Shown piece after piece: positions 1 through 7,521 of a stretch of DNA of 7,831 nucleotides (positions within the stretch are counted from its first letter, which is position 1; each line of letters opens with the position of its first letter). Position numbers and translations under genes: made by a program. The notes beneath the pieces were generated by a model, which saw nothing but the letters and a program-made list of their open reading frames with translations, had not been told where the DNA came from and did not search any database. The DNA is from Nocardia sp. (GTDB lineage: Bacteria > Actinomycetota > Actinomycetes > Mycobacteriales > Mycobacteriaceae). The stretch spans positions 1 to 7,831 of the forward strand of contig JABFXT010000415.1 of assembly GCA_013361595.1 (NCBI GenBank), written 5' to 3'.

Positions 1-987
1 GCCGTCCGGCTCGCGGCCGATACCGGCGCCGCCCTGGCCTGGGTACCGCGCCGGGCCGGTGAACGCGGCGCGGTGGAGGCCGGTGCGCTGCCGGGGCTGC
101 TGCCCGGTGGCCGCCCGGTGACCGACCCCGAAGCGCGGCGGCAGGTCGGCGAGATCTGGGGTGTCACCGATCTCCCCGATACGCCCGGACGCGATACCGG
201 TGCGATTCTCGACGGTACGGCGAGCGTGGGCACCCTGGTGATCGGTGGTATCGAACCCGCCGACCTGCCCGATCCGGCCGCTGCCCGCGACACCTTGCGC
301 GCCGCCGATTTCGTCATCTCCCTCGAACAGCGGCACAGCGAGGTCACCGCCTACGCCGATGTGGTGTTCCCGGTGGCCACCGCGACGGAGAAATCCGGCA
401 CCTTCCGCACCTGGGAGGGACGCCCGCGGCCGTTCGCCGCGGCACTCACCGACAGCACGGTACGCCGCACCGCGGCACCGCTGTCCGATCTACGGGTACT
501 GCACAGTCTGGCCGCGGAACTGGGTGTGCCGCTCGGCCTCCCGGATACCGCCGCCGCCCGGGCCGAACTCGACAGACTCGGCGCCTGGACCGGTGCCACG
601 GTCGCCACACCGGCGTACCCGGCCGCGCGGCCCGTAAACCCGGAACCCGGCACGGCGGTACTGGCGAGCTGGCGGATGCTGCTGGACCGGGGGCGGATGC
701 AGGACGGTGAACCGAATCTCGCGGGTATCGCGCGACCACCGGTGATCAGGGTATCGGCGGCCACCGCCGCGGAAGCAGGTGTCGCCGAGGGCGATCCGAT
801 CACCGTCACCACCCCGCGCGGCGCGGTCACGCTACCGCTGGCGGTCACCGAGATGCCGGACCGGGTGGTGTGGTTGCCGATGAACTCACCCGGCTGCTCG
901 ATCCACAACGACCTCGGCGCCCGACCGGGCGATGTCGTCACCCTGCGGCGCGCCGACCAGCGGACGGAGGCATCCGACCATGACTGA
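1..987 (+). CDS. nuoG: NADH-quinone oxidoreductase subunit G, C-terminal part (5' end outside window)
   Basis: The frame is open from base 1 and ends at TGA 985-987, giving the last 328 residues of a protein usually near 800 residues long. NuoG is the large peripheral-arm subunit of complex I: its N-terminal part (not visible here) holds Fe-S clusters, and its C-terminal part is a degenerate molybdopterin-oxidoreductase fold. Visible support: the segment [12 protein letters not shown] at fragment residues 130-141, matching the GTFxNxEGR block typical of this fold, followed by a molybdopterin-dinucleotide-binding-type beta domain from about residue 220 to the end ([18 protein letters not shown], then [18 protein letters not shown] and [16 protein letters not shown]). 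It is soluble and cytoplasmic, with no membrane segment. Its last 8 bases overlap the nuoH start, and the purine-rich GGAGG near its 3' end serves as the nuoH ribosome site. Subunit identity is secure from the domain and from the neighbouring nuoH. Confidence 0.93.
   Translation, partial: AVRLAADTGAALAWVPRRAGERGAVEAGALPGLLPGGRPVTDPEARRQVGEIWGVTDLPDTPGRDTGAILDGTASVGTLVIGGIEPADLPDPAAARDTLRAADFVISLEQRHSEVTAYADVVFPVATATEKSGTFRTWEGRPRPFAAALTDSTVRRTAAPLSDLRVLHSLAAELGVPLGLPDTAAARAELDRLGAWTGATVATPAYPAARPVNPEPGTAVLASWRMLLDRGRMQDGEPNLAGIARPPVIRVSAATAAEAGVAEGDPITVTTPRGAVTLPLAVTEMPDRVVWLPMNSPGCSIHNDLGARPGDVVTLRRADQRTEASDHD
966..970 (+). promoter_or_regulatory. Ribosome binding site for nuoH
   Basis: GGAGG lies 9 bases before ATG 980, inside the end of nuoG. 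It supports ATG 980 over the in-frame ATG at 932, which would add 16 residues that merely read through nuoG sequence and do not resemble NuoH. Confidence 0.75.
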
Positions 988-2797
988 TCTGTCGCTCTTC
1001 GGGTACGACCCACTGTGGCTGGTCGCCGCGAAAGCCGTCGCCATATTCGTATTCCTGCTGCTGACCGTGCTGTTCGGCGTGTTGATCGAACGCAAGGTGG
1101 TCGCCTGGATGCAGATGCGGGTGGGACCCGACCGGGTCGGCCCCAAGGGTCTGCTGCAGAGCGCCGCCGACGGCGTGAAGATGGCGTTCAAGGAAGATAT
1201 CGTCCCCGCGATCGTGGACAAACCGATCTTCGTTCTCGCGCCGATCATCTCGGTGGTCTCGGCCGTACTGGCCTTCGCGGTGATCCCGTTCGGGCCGGAG
1301 GTCTCGGTCTTCGGCCACCGCACCGCCCTGCAACTCACCGACCTGCACGTCGGCGTGCTGTACATCCTGGCGGTCACCTCCGTCGGGGTCTACGGGATCG
1401 TGCTGGCCGGCTGGGCGTCCGGCTCCACCTATCCGCTGCTCGGTGGTCTGCGCTCCACGGCGCAGGTGATCTCCTACGAGATCTCCATGGCCCTCTGTTT
1501 CGCGGCGGTGTTCCTGCTCGGCGGCACCATGGCGACATCCGGCATCATCGCCGCGCAGGAGCCCACCTGGTACGTGTTCCTGCTGCTGCCCTCGTTCCTC
1601 ATCTACTGCATCTCCATGGTCGGTGAGACCAATCGGGCGCCGTTCGATCTGCCCGAGGCCGAGGGTGAACTCGTCGGCGGTTTCCACACCGAGTACTCCT
1701 CGCTGAAGTTCGCCATGTTCATGCTCGCCGAATACGTGAACATGGCGACCGTTTCGGCGCTGGCCACCACCATGTTCCTGGGTGGCTGGCGGGCCCCGTT
1801 CCCGATCTCGCTCTGGGAGGGCGCGAATTCGGGCTGGTGGCCGCTGCTGTGGTTCACGGCCAAGGTGTGGATGTTCCTGTTCGTCTTCATCTGGCTGCGC
1901 GGCACCCTCCCCCGGTTGCGCTACGACCAGTTCATGAATCTGGGCTGGAAACTGCTCATCCCGACCTCGCTGGCCTGGGTGATGGTGGTGGCCACCGCAC
2001 GTGTCCTCGATCTGGAAGGCTATCCGGTACGTACCCCGATCCTCGTGATCGGCGGTCTGCTGCTCGCCGGGCTCCTGGTCGGCCTGTTCCTGCGAGCCGG
2101 TAACGCACCGGTCCGCGCACCGGAGTTCGGTCCCGAGGACGACCTGCCGGCCGGAAACGCGCCGCCCGGAGCGACCGGCGGCACTCAGGTCTTCCTGGGA
2201 TTCCCGACTCCGCCGCTACCCGAACAGACCTCGACCATCACCTCCGCCCCCGGCCTTCTCGAACCCCTGGCGGGCTTCGCGGTCACCGCACTCACCATGT
2301 TCAAGAAGCCCAACACCGAGTTCTATCCCGAGGAGAAGGTGCCGACCGCACCCCGGTACCACGGCCGCCATCAGCTCAACCGGCACCCCGACGGCCTGGA
2401 GAAATGTATCGGCTGCGAACTCTGCGCCTGGGCCTGTCCCGCCGACGCCATCTACGTGGAGGGCGCCGACAACACCGACGAGGAGCGCTTCTCCCCTGGT
2501 GAACGCTACGGCCGGGTGTACCAGATCAACTACCTCCGCTGTATCGGCTGCGGGCTGTGCATCGAAGCCTGCCCGACCCGGGCCCTGACGATGACCAACG
2601 AATACGAACTCACCGACGACAATCGGGCCGATCTCATCTACGAGAAAGACCGGTTGCTCGCCCCGCTCGCCCCGGAGATGCAGGCCCCGCCGCATGCGAT
2701 GCAGCCGGGGACCACCGAGGCCGACTACTACCTCGGCCGGGTGGCGGCCGCACCGGACCGGCCGACCGCCGATACCGCGCAGGGAGGCACCCGATGA
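980..2797 (+). CDS. nuoH-nuoI: NuoH-NuoI fusion: complex I quinone-site membrane subunit joined to the 2[4Fe-4S] ferredoxin subunit
   Basis: One open frame of 605 residues covers two subunits that are normally separate. Residues 1 to about 415 are NuoH, which forms the quinone chamber and links the peripheral arm to the pump. It contains ERK at 37-39, the [11 protein letters not shown] block soon after, and [15 protein letters not shown] at 226-240, the acidic quinone-site loop. Eight family helices are followed by a ninth hydrophobic stretch at about 352-371, then a Gly/Pro-rich linker (about 373-424). Residues from about 425 are NuoI, starting with the membrane-surface helix [19 protein letters not shown]. 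Its two clusters have cysteines at 476, 479, 482, 486 and at 521, 524, 527, 531, ligands of N6a and N6b. No in-frame stop separates the halves, and between about 2050 and 2297 there is no in-frame ATG, GTG or TTG. Start ATG 980 overlaps nuoG by 8 bases; the stop overlaps nuoJ by 4. Both halves look intact, so either a real fusion or a sequence error at the junction explains this. Confidence 0.88.
   Translation: MTDLSLFGYDPLWLVAAKAVAIFVFLLLTVLFGVLIERKVVAWMQMRVGPDRVGPKGLLQSAADGVKMAFKEDIVPAIVDKPIFVLAPIISVVSAVLAFAVIPFGPEVSVFGHRTALQLTDLHVGVLYILAVTSVGVYGIVLAGWASGSTYPLLGGLRSTAQVISYEISMALCFAAVFLLGGTMATSGIIAAQEPTWYVFLLLPSFLIYCISMVGETNRAPFDLPEAEGELVGGFHTEYSSLKFAMFMLAEYVNMATVSALATTMFLGGWRAPFPISLWEGANSGWWPLLWFTAKVWMFLFVFIWLRGTLPRLRYDQFMNLGWKLLIPTSLAWVMVVATARVLDLEGYPVRTPILVIGGLLLAGLLVGLFLRAGNAPVRAPEFGPEDDLPAGNAPPGATGGTQVFLGFPTPPLPEQTSTITSAPGLLEPLAGFAVTALTMFKKPNTEFYPEEKVPTAPRYHGRHQLNRHPDGLEKCIGCELCAWACPADAIYVEGADNTDEERFSPGERYGRVYQINYLRCIGCGLCIEACPTRALTMTNEYELTDDNRADLIYEKDRLLAPLAPEMQAPPHAMQPGTTEADYYLGRVAAAPDRPTADTAQGGTR
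2252..2797 (+). other. nuoI: NuoI-homologous region of the fused reading frame
   Basis: This marks the part equivalent to a free-standing NuoI (residues 425-605 of the fusion). It transfers electrons from the peripheral clusters to the terminal cluster next to quinone. Visible blocks are [18 protein letters not shown], the two CxxCxxCxxxCP motifs [12 protein letters not shown] and [12 protein letters not shown], and [15 protein letters not shown]. The only in-frame ATG near its front, 2297, falls at the MFKK motif. Starting there would delete the conserved amphipathic helix, and no Shine-Dalgarno sequence precedes it. A conventional annotation might still split the frame here and call nuoI from 2297, so a reader comparing records should expect a short NuoI or a fused entry. 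Confidence 0.85.
2781..2787 (+). promoter_or_regulatory. Ribosome binding site for nuoJ
   Basis: AGGGAGG lies 6 bases before ATG 2794, within the last codons of the NuoI region. It fixes the nuoJ start at the ATGA overlap and argues against the much earlier in-frame start at 2557, which lies inside the NuoI ferredoxin coding sequence. Confidence 0.8.
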
Positions 2798-3642
2798 TCG
2801 CGATCGAATCGACTCTGCTCGCCGCGCCGCCGCTGACGGAGGCCGGAACCGGCGAAACGGTCCAGTTCTGGATTCTGGCTCCGCTGGCGGTGCTCGGTGC
2901 CCTCGGAATGGTGTTCGCCACCAAGGCGGTTCATTCGGCGATCTGCCTGGCCGCGACCATGATCACCCTGGCGGTGTTCTACATCGCCCAGGACGCGCTG
3001 TTCCTCGGGGTGGTGCAGATCGTGGTGTACACGGGTGCGGTGATGATGCTCTTCCTGTTCGTACTCATGCTGGTCGGCGTCGATTCGGCGGAGTCCCTGC
3101 GGGAGACCCTGCGCGGGCAGCGGATCGCCGCGGCGGTGGTCGGTATCGGATTCGGTGTGCTGCTGTGCACCGGTATCGCGCACGGTGTCCGCAACTCCGG
3201 AATCGCATTCCCCGCCGGCGGTTTCCCGGGCCGCGATGTGATCGGGGCCCTGGCCGAGTTGATCTTCGTGCGCTATGTCTGGGCCTTCGAACTCACCGGC
3301 GCGCTGCTCATCGCCGCCACCATCGGCGCCATGCTGCTCGCCCATCGCGAGCACTTCGGCCCGAAACTCGGCCAGCGTGAACTGTCGCGCCGGCGGTTCC
3401 GTGACGCCGGGCACCGGCCCACGCCACTGCCCACCCCCGGTGTCTACGCCCGGCACAACGCGGTCGATATCCCGGCCCGGCTCCCGGACGGATCGTTCGA
3501 AGAGATGTCGGTATCGACCATCCTGCGCCACCGTCGCACCCAGGCGCTCACCGACGCGGCTGTGCTCTCGGTCGGTTCGCCGGCCGACACCGGATCCAGC
3601 ACCGGCACCGCCCGCCCCGCCGACGAGGAAGGCACCCGGTGA
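2794..3642 (+). CDS. nuoJ: NADH-quinone oxidoreductase subunit J
   Basis: The 282-residue membrane subunit is homologous to mitochondrial ND6 and sits between NuoH and NuoK in the membrane arm, where it couples quinone chemistry to proton pumping. Five hydrophobic helices are seen at roughly residues 25-43, 47-65, 70-93, 110-132 and 160-183. The third carries the family signature [19 protein letters not shown] with Tyr79, the region of the conserved pi-bulge helix. After the last helix comes a polar tail of about 99 residues (184-282), rich in Arg, Pro and Thr and presumably cytoplasmic. E. coli NuoJ is shorter and lacks such a tail; longer tails are expected in actinobacterial homologues. 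The start overlaps the upstream stop as ATGA, and the end overlaps nuoK as GTGA, consistent with translational coupling. Identity is firm; the role of the tail is unknown. Confidence 0.95.
   Translation: MIAIESTLLAAPPLTEAGTGETVQFWILAPLAVLGALGMVFATKAVHSAICLAATMITLAVFYIAQDALFLGVVQIVVYTGAVMMLFLFVLMLVGVDSAESLRETLRGQRIAAAVVGIGFGVLLCTGIAHGVRNSGIAFPAGGFPGRDVIGALAELIFVRYVWAFELTGALLIAATIGAMLLAHREHFGPKLGQRELSRRRFRDAGHRPTPLPTPGVYARHNAVDIPARLPDGSFEEMSVSTILRHRRTQALTDAAVLSVGSPADTGSSTGTARPADEEGTR
3625..3632 (+). promoter_or_regulatory. Ribosome binding site for nuoK
   Basis: GAGGAAGG lies 6 bases before GTG 3639 inside the end of nuoJ. With the downstream GGCACCCG it repeats almost exactly the arrangement in front of nuoJ. 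It supports the GTG start. Confidence 0.75.
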
Positions 3643-3938
3643 ATCCCGAGAACTATCTGTTCCTATCCGCGCTCCTGTTCACCATCGGCGCCGCCGGGGT
3701 CCTGCTGCGGCGGAACGCGATCATCGTCTTCATGTGCATCGAGCTCATGCTCAACGCGGTGAATCTCGCGTTCGTCACCTTCGCCCGGATGCACGCGAAT
3801 CTCGACGGTCAGGTCTTCGCCTTCTTCACCATGGTGGTGGCCGCGGCCGAGGTCGTGGTCGGCCTCGCCATCATCATCACCATCTTCCGTGCCCGCCGCT
3901 CGACCTCGGTCGACGACGCCAACCTGCTGAAGTTCTGA
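3639..3938 (+). CDS. nuoK: NADH-quinone oxidoreductase subunit K
   Basis: The 99-residue protein has the usual NuoK length (E. coli about 100) and three membrane helices, at about 4-23, 28-48 and 59-83. It is the ND4L/MrpC-like subunit of the membrane arm. The two membrane-buried glutamates needed for proton translocation are present: Glu35 in [13 protein letters not shown] and Glu71 in [14 protein letters not shown], corresponding to Glu36 and Glu72 of E. coli. The start is GTG, overlapping the nuoJ stop by four bases. Its stop TGA (3936-3938) begins the left copy of a 7-base direct repeat flanking the following palindromic gap, so this is the only gene here not followed directly by an overlapping partner. 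Confidence 0.96.
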   Translation: MNPENYLFLSALLFTIGAAGVLLRRNAIIVFMCIELMLNAVNLAFVTFARMHANLDGQVFAFFTMVVAAAEVVVGLAIIITIFRARRSTSVDDANLLKF

Positions 3939-4018
3939 CGTGCTCGGGTCAAGCGCGAAGGCGGTAGCGCAGCGTAACCACGCAGCGCCCCCGAGCATGC
4001 CGAAAGGACACTGACGTG
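3936..4018 (+). repeat. Palindromic MIRU-like element between nuoK and nuoL, bounded by the direct repeat TGACGTG
   Basis: The only intergenic gap in the window (3939-4015) is a nested dyad. The outer stem pairs 3939-3948 with 3990-3999: ten pairs, one of them G-U, core TGCTCGGG/CCCGAGCA. The inner stem pairs 3967-3975 with 3980-3988: GCGC-A-GCGT against ACGC-A-GCGC, with an A-A mismatch and loop AACC. The sequence TGACGTG occurs at 3936-3942 and again at 4012-4018, i.e. over the nuoK stop and over the nuoL start. Removing one copy plus the intervening bases would leave TGACGTG with stop and start one base apart, much like the other tight junctions. This resembles the mycobacterial MIRU class, which sits at stop/start overlaps in operons. 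That it is a mobile or dispersed repeat is inference; only the dyad and direct repeat are seen. Confidence 0.6.
4002..4008 (+). promoter_or_regulatory. Ribosome binding site for nuoL
   Basis: GAAAGGA lies 7 bases before GTG 4016, in the tail of the palindromic element. If the element is an insertion, it brought this site with it, since only a weak GAAG-type sequence exists upstream of the gap at the end of nuoK. Confidence 0.65.
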
Positions 4019-5902
4019 GATACCGCAACGCTGTGGCTGCTGCCCGCCCTGCCCCTGGCAGGCGCCGCCGTACTGCTGCTCACCGGGCGTCGCTCCGACG
4101 CATGGGGTCATCTGCTCGCCACCGTGGCCGCGCTGGCATCGTTCGTGGTGGCGGTGATCGCGTTCGCCGGGATGCTGGGCCGCGCCGACGCCGAACGCGC
4201 GGTGGCACTGGACCTGTTCAGCTGGGTACCGGTAGCCGGACTCCAGGTCGATTTCGGACTGGCCCTGGACCAGTTGTCGATCTGTTTCGCGCTGCTCATC
4301 ACCGGCGTCGGATCGCTCATCCACATCTACTCCGTCGGCTATATGAGCGGCGATCCCGGCCGCCGCCGGTTCTTCGCGTATCTGAACCTCTTCCTCGCGG
4401 CCATGCTGCTGCTGGTACTGGCGAACAACTACCTGGTGCTGTACCTGGGCTGGGAAGGTGTCGGCCTGGCCTCGTATCTGCTGATCGGATTCTGGTACCA
4501 CAAACCCTCGGCGGCCACGGCGGCCAAGAAGGCGTTCGTGGTGAACCGGGTCGGTGATATGGGTCTGGCGATCGCCATGATGATCATGTTCACCACTTTC
4601 GGGTCTCTGGATTTCACAGCGGTTTTCGCCGCCTCGCCCGGGGCGAGCGACGCCACGCTCACCGCGGTGGGCCTGTTCCTGCTGCTGGCCGCCTGCGGTA
4701 AATCGGCTCAGGTACCGCTGCAATCATGGCTCGGCGATGCGATGGAGGGCCCCACGCCGGTGTCGGCGCTCATCCACGCCGCCACCATGGTCACCGCCGG
4801 TGTGTATCTGATCGCCCGTTCCAACCCGATCTACGACCTCGCCCCCACCGCCCGGGTCGCGGTGGTGGTGGTCGGGGCGGTGACCCTGCTGTTCGGCGCG
4901 ATCATCGGTTGCGCCAAGGACGACATCAAGAAGGCACTGGCCGCCTCCACCATGAGCCAGATCGGTTATATGGTGCTGGCGGTCGGGCTCGGGCCCGCCG
5001 GTTACGCGGTCGCCATCATGCACCTGCTCACCCACGGATTCTTCAAGGCCGGCCTGTTCCTGGGTGCCGGTTCGGTCATGCACGCCATGGACGACGAAAC
5101 CGATATGCGGCGCTACGGCGGCCTGCGCACCCTGCTGCCGATCACCTATGTCACCTTCGGTCTGGGCTATCTCGCGATCATCGGGGTACCACCGTTCGCC
5201 GGGTTCTTCTCCAAGGACCGCATCATCGAGGCCGCGTTCGCCGCCGAAGGCGCCGCCGGTCCGATCCTGGGCACCGTCACCCTGCTCGGCGCCGGGCTCA
5301 CCGCCTTCTACATGACGCGGGTGATGCTGCTGACCTTCTTCGGTGCGCGGCGCTGGAAGCCCGATACCCACCCGCACGAATCCCCGGCCGTGATGACCGG
5401 TCCGATGATCCTGCTGGCCCTCGGATCGGTCGGCGCCGGCGCGATTTTCGTCTGGGGTTCCTCGTTGCAGAACTGGCTGGCACCGGTCGTCGGGGAGCAT
5501 CACGGCGAACCCGTCCTTCCGGTACCGGTCATCACCGGGCTCGCGCTGGCGGTGGTCGCGGTGGGCGTGGGAATCGCCTACCGGCAGTACGGACGCAGCG
5601 CGGTACCCGACAGCGCACCGGAGCAGGTGACGGCGCTGACCGTGGCGGCTCGGCGCGATCTCTACGGTGACGCCGTCAACGAGGCCGCTTTCATGCGGCC
5701 CGGGCGCCATCTGACCCGGGCCCTGGTATTCCTCGACAGCCGCGGTATCGACGGTCTCGTCAACGGTACCGCCGCGGTCATCGGCGGATTGTCGGCGCGG
5801 GCCCGCCGGATCCAGACCGGTTTCGTCCGTTCGTATGCCCTGTCCATGTTCACCGGCGCGGCCCTGGTGGCCGCCGCCCTGCTGGCCGTGAGGATCTGGT
5901 GA
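4016..5902 (+). CDS. nuoL: NADH-quinone oxidoreductase subunit L (distal antiporter-like proton pump)
   Basis: The 628-residue polytopic protein is the ND5/MrpA-like subunit at the tip of the membrane arm. Proton-path residues are in place. Glu147 lies in [15 protein letters not shown]. Lys229 lies in [20 protein letters not shown], the same number as in E. coli. His340 and Lys344 lie in [20 protein letters not shown], and Lys400 in [15 protein letters not shown]. The C-terminus ends with a further membrane helix ([20 protein letters not shown]), preceded by a polar stretch where the long lateral helix of NuoL is expected. Length fits the family (about 610-640). The start is GTG 4016, chosen because it is preceded by a purine-rich site and gives the expected N-terminal helix [19 protein letters not shown]. 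The stop overlaps the nuoM start as GTGA. No truncation or frameshift is seen. Confidence 0.96.
   Translation: MDTATLWLLPALPLAGAAVLLLTGRRSDAWGHLLATVAALASFVVAVIAFAGMLGRADAERAVALDLFSWVPVAGLQVDFGLALDQLSICFALLITGVGSLIHIYSVGYMSGDPGRRRFFAYLNLFLAAMLLLVLANNYLVLYLGWEGVGLASYLLIGFWYHKPSAATAAKKAFVVNRVGDMGLAIAMMIMFTTFGSLDFTAVFAASPGASDATLTAVGLFLLLAACGKSAQVPLQSWLGDAMEGPTPVSALIHAATMVTAGVYLIARSNPIYDLAPTARVAVVVVGAVTLLFGAIIGCAKDDIKKALAASTMSQIGYMVLAVGLGPAGYAVAIMHLLTHGFFKAGLFLGAGSVMHAMDDETDMRRYGGLRTLLPITYVTFGLGYLAIIGVPPFAGFFSKDRIIEAAFAAEGAAGPILGTVTLLGAGLTAFYMTRVMLLTFFGARRWKPDTHPHESPAVMTGPMILLALGSVGAGAIFVWGSSLQNWLAPVVGEHHGEPVLPVPVITGLALAVVAVGVGIAYRQYGRSAVPDSAPEQVTALTVAARRDLYGDAVNEAAFMRPGRHLTRALVFLDSRGIDGLVNGTAAVIGGLSARARRIQTGFVRSYALSMFTGAALVAAALLAVRIW
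5890..5894 (+). promoter_or_regulatory. Weak or closely spaced ribosome binding site for nuoM
   Basis: GAGGA lies only 4 bases before GTG 5899. A second in-frame GTG at 5908 would be 13 bases away, which is too far. The 5899 start, coupled by GTGA to the nuoL stop, is preferred, but the two differ by only three residues. Confidence 0.5.
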
Positions 5903-7521
5903 GCGCCGTGCCCTGGTTGTCCGTGCTCTGGCTGTTGCCCGTGGTGGGCGCGGCGGTCGTACTCCTGCTGCCGGCCACGCAGCGACTACTGGCCCGCTGG
6001 GTCGGCCTGATGGTCGCGATCGCGACCTTCGGCGTGGCACTGGGCGTGGCCGCCGCGTTCCAGCCCGGCGGTGACCAGTTCCAGTTCGTCGAATCCCACA
6101 CCTGGATCCCCGCGTTCGGCGCCGGCTACACCCTCGGGGTGGACGGAATCGCACTGGTCCTCGTGTTGCTCACCGCCGGATTGGTGCCGTTGCTCATCGT
6201 CGCCGGCTGGCACGACGACCGTGCGGTGGGCACCGGAAAACGGGTGGCGCACACCTATATCGCGCTCACCCTGCTGGTCGAGGCCATGGTGCTGGTGTCC
6301 TTCCTGTCGCTGGACATCCTGCTGTTCTACGTGTTCTTCGAGGCCATGCTCATCCCGATGTACTTCCTCATCGGTGGTTTCGGGCCGCGCACCGACGACG
6401 CGCAGATCCGGCAGCAGCGCTCCCGCGCGGCAGTGAAATTCCTGCTGTACAACCTCTTCGGCGGCCTGATCATGCTCGCCGCCGTGATCGGCCTCTATGT
6501 GCTCACCGTCCAGCAGGACCTCGGCGTGGACGGTGCCGGGACCTTCGATCTGCGTACCGTGGTGGCGGCCGCGAACTCCGGGCAGCTCGGCGCCGGGCCG
6601 GCGATACTGAACGCCCTCTTCCTGGGTTTCATGTTCGCGTTCGCGGTGAAGGCGCCACTGTGGCCGCTGCACACCTGGCTACCGGACGCGGCGGTATCCG
6701 CCACTCCGGCGAGTGCGGTGCTGATGATGGCGGTGGTGGACAAGGTCGGAACCTTCGGCATGCTGCGCTATTGCCTGCTGCTGTTCCCCACCGCCGTCGA
6801 CACCTACGCGCCGCTGGTGATCACGCTGGCCGTGATCGGCATCATCTACGGCGCTCTGCTCGCCATCGGCCAGACCGATGTGATGCGGTTGATCGCCTAC
6901 ACCTCGATCTCGCATTTCGGTTTCATCGTGCTCGGTATCTTCGCCATGACCAGTCAGGGCCAGACCGGCGCGACGCTCTACATGGTCAATCACGGCCTGT
7001 CCACGGCAGCGTTGTTCCTGGTGGCCGGGTTCCTGGTCTCACGGCGGGGCAGCAGGCTCATCGCCGACTACGGCGGCGTGCAGAAGGTGGCGCCGGTCCT
7101 GGCCGGATCCTTCTTCATCGCCGGTCTCGCCACTCTGTCGCTGCCCGGCCTGGCCCCGTTCGTCAGCGAATTCCTGGTGCTGATCGGCACGTTCAGCCGA
7201 TACCAGGTGGCCGCGGTGATCGCCGCCGGTGCCCTTGTCCTGGCCGCTGTCTATGTGCTGTGGCTGTACCAGCGGATGATGACGGGCCCGGTGGCCGAGG
7301 GCAGCGACCGGATCCGGGATCTGGTGCCCCGCGAACTCGTGGTCGTGGTACCGCTGCTGGGCGCGCTGATCTTCTTCGGGGTCTACCCGAAGCCGATACT
7401 CGATTTCATCGATCCCGCGGTGACCCAGACCCTCACCACCGTCGGCAGTGTCGATCCACCACCGCCGGTCCCGGCTCAGCCGGAAGCGGCGAATCCCGGA
7501 GGTGTGCGTCATGAGCGTTGA
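5899..7521 (+). CDS. nuoM: NADH-quinone oxidoreductase subunit M (antiporter-like proton pump)
   Basis: The 540-residue membrane protein is the ND4/MrpD-like pump subunit lying between NuoL and NuoN. Diagnostic blocks: Glu148 in [20 protein letters not shown] (equivalent of E. coli Glu144), Lys251 in [19 protein letters not shown] (equivalent of Lys234), the TM8 region block [20 protein letters not shown], and Glu424 in [17 protein letters not shown] (equivalent of Glu407). Most of the chain is hydrophobic helices. The last 30 or so residues form a Pro-rich polar tail ([16 protein letters not shown]) that extends past the last helix. The GTG start shares four bases with the nuoL stop. The end runs 11 bases into nuoN, and the nuoN ribosome site is coded within the Pro-rich tail. 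Length is slightly above E. coli NuoM (about 509). Confidence 0.96.
   Translation: MSAVPWLSVLWLLPVVGAAVVLLLPATQRLLARWVGLMVAIATFGVALGVAAAFQPGGDQFQFVESHTWIPAFGAGYTLGVDGIALVLVLLTAGLVPLLIVAGWHDDRAVGTGKRVAHTYIALTLLVEAMVLVSFLSLDILLFYVFFEAMLIPMYFLIGGFGPRTDDAQIRQQRSRAAVKFLLYNLFGGLIMLAAVIGLYVLTVQQDLGVDGAGTFDLRTVVAAANSGQLGAGPAILNALFLGFMFAFAVKAPLWPLHTWLPDAAVSATPASAVLMMAVVDKVGTFGMLRYCLLLFPTAVDTYAPLVITLAVIGIIYGALLAIGQTDVMRLIAYTSISHFGFIVLGIFAMTSQGQTGATLYMVNHGLSTAALFLVAGFLVSRRGSRLIADYGGVQKVAPVLAGSFFIAGLATLSLPGLAPFVSEFLVLIGTFSRYQVAAVIAAGALVLAAVYVLWLYQRMMTGPVAEGSDRIRDLVPRELVVVVPLLGALIFFGVYPKPILDFIDPAVTQTLTTVGSVDPPPPVPAQPEAANPGGVRHER
7498..7504 (+). promoter_or_regulatory. Ribosome binding site for nuoN
   Basis: GGAGGTG lies 6 bases before ATG 7511, within nuoM. 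It is one of the strongest ribosome sites in the window and decides the nuoN start, producing an 11-base overlap with nuoM. Confidence 0.8.

Noticed and set aside
932..979. Upstream ATG 932 as the nuoH start
   Set aside because: The added residues overlap nuoG coding sequence and do not look like NuoH; ATG 980 has a GGAGG site at good spacing.
2557..2793. Extended nuoJ start at 2557
   Set aside because: This stretch is the NuoI coding sequence read in another frame; the ATG at 2794 has a strong ribosome site and starts the true NuoJ.
2297..2797. Separate nuoI starting at ATG 2297
   Set aside because: It would begin at MFKK and lose the conserved membrane-surface helix that is intact and in frame just upstream. 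No ribosome site precedes it. It remains the fallback if the fusion is disproved.
3939..3999. Rho-independent terminator between nuoK and nuoL
   Set aside because: The dyad is not followed by a T-run; the next bases are CCGAAAGGACAC, and termination here would cut off nuoL-N.
3809..4723. Antisense open frame of 304 codons opposite nuoK/nuoL
   Set aside because: Same composition artefact, running opposite two well-supported complex I genes and across the palindromic gap.
4724..6154. Long antisense open frame of 476 codons opposite nuoL/nuoM
   Set aside because: Its translation is low-complexity, rich in Arg, Gly and Asp, with no recognisable domain. It is the expected mirror of GC-rich third-position bias on the coding strand.
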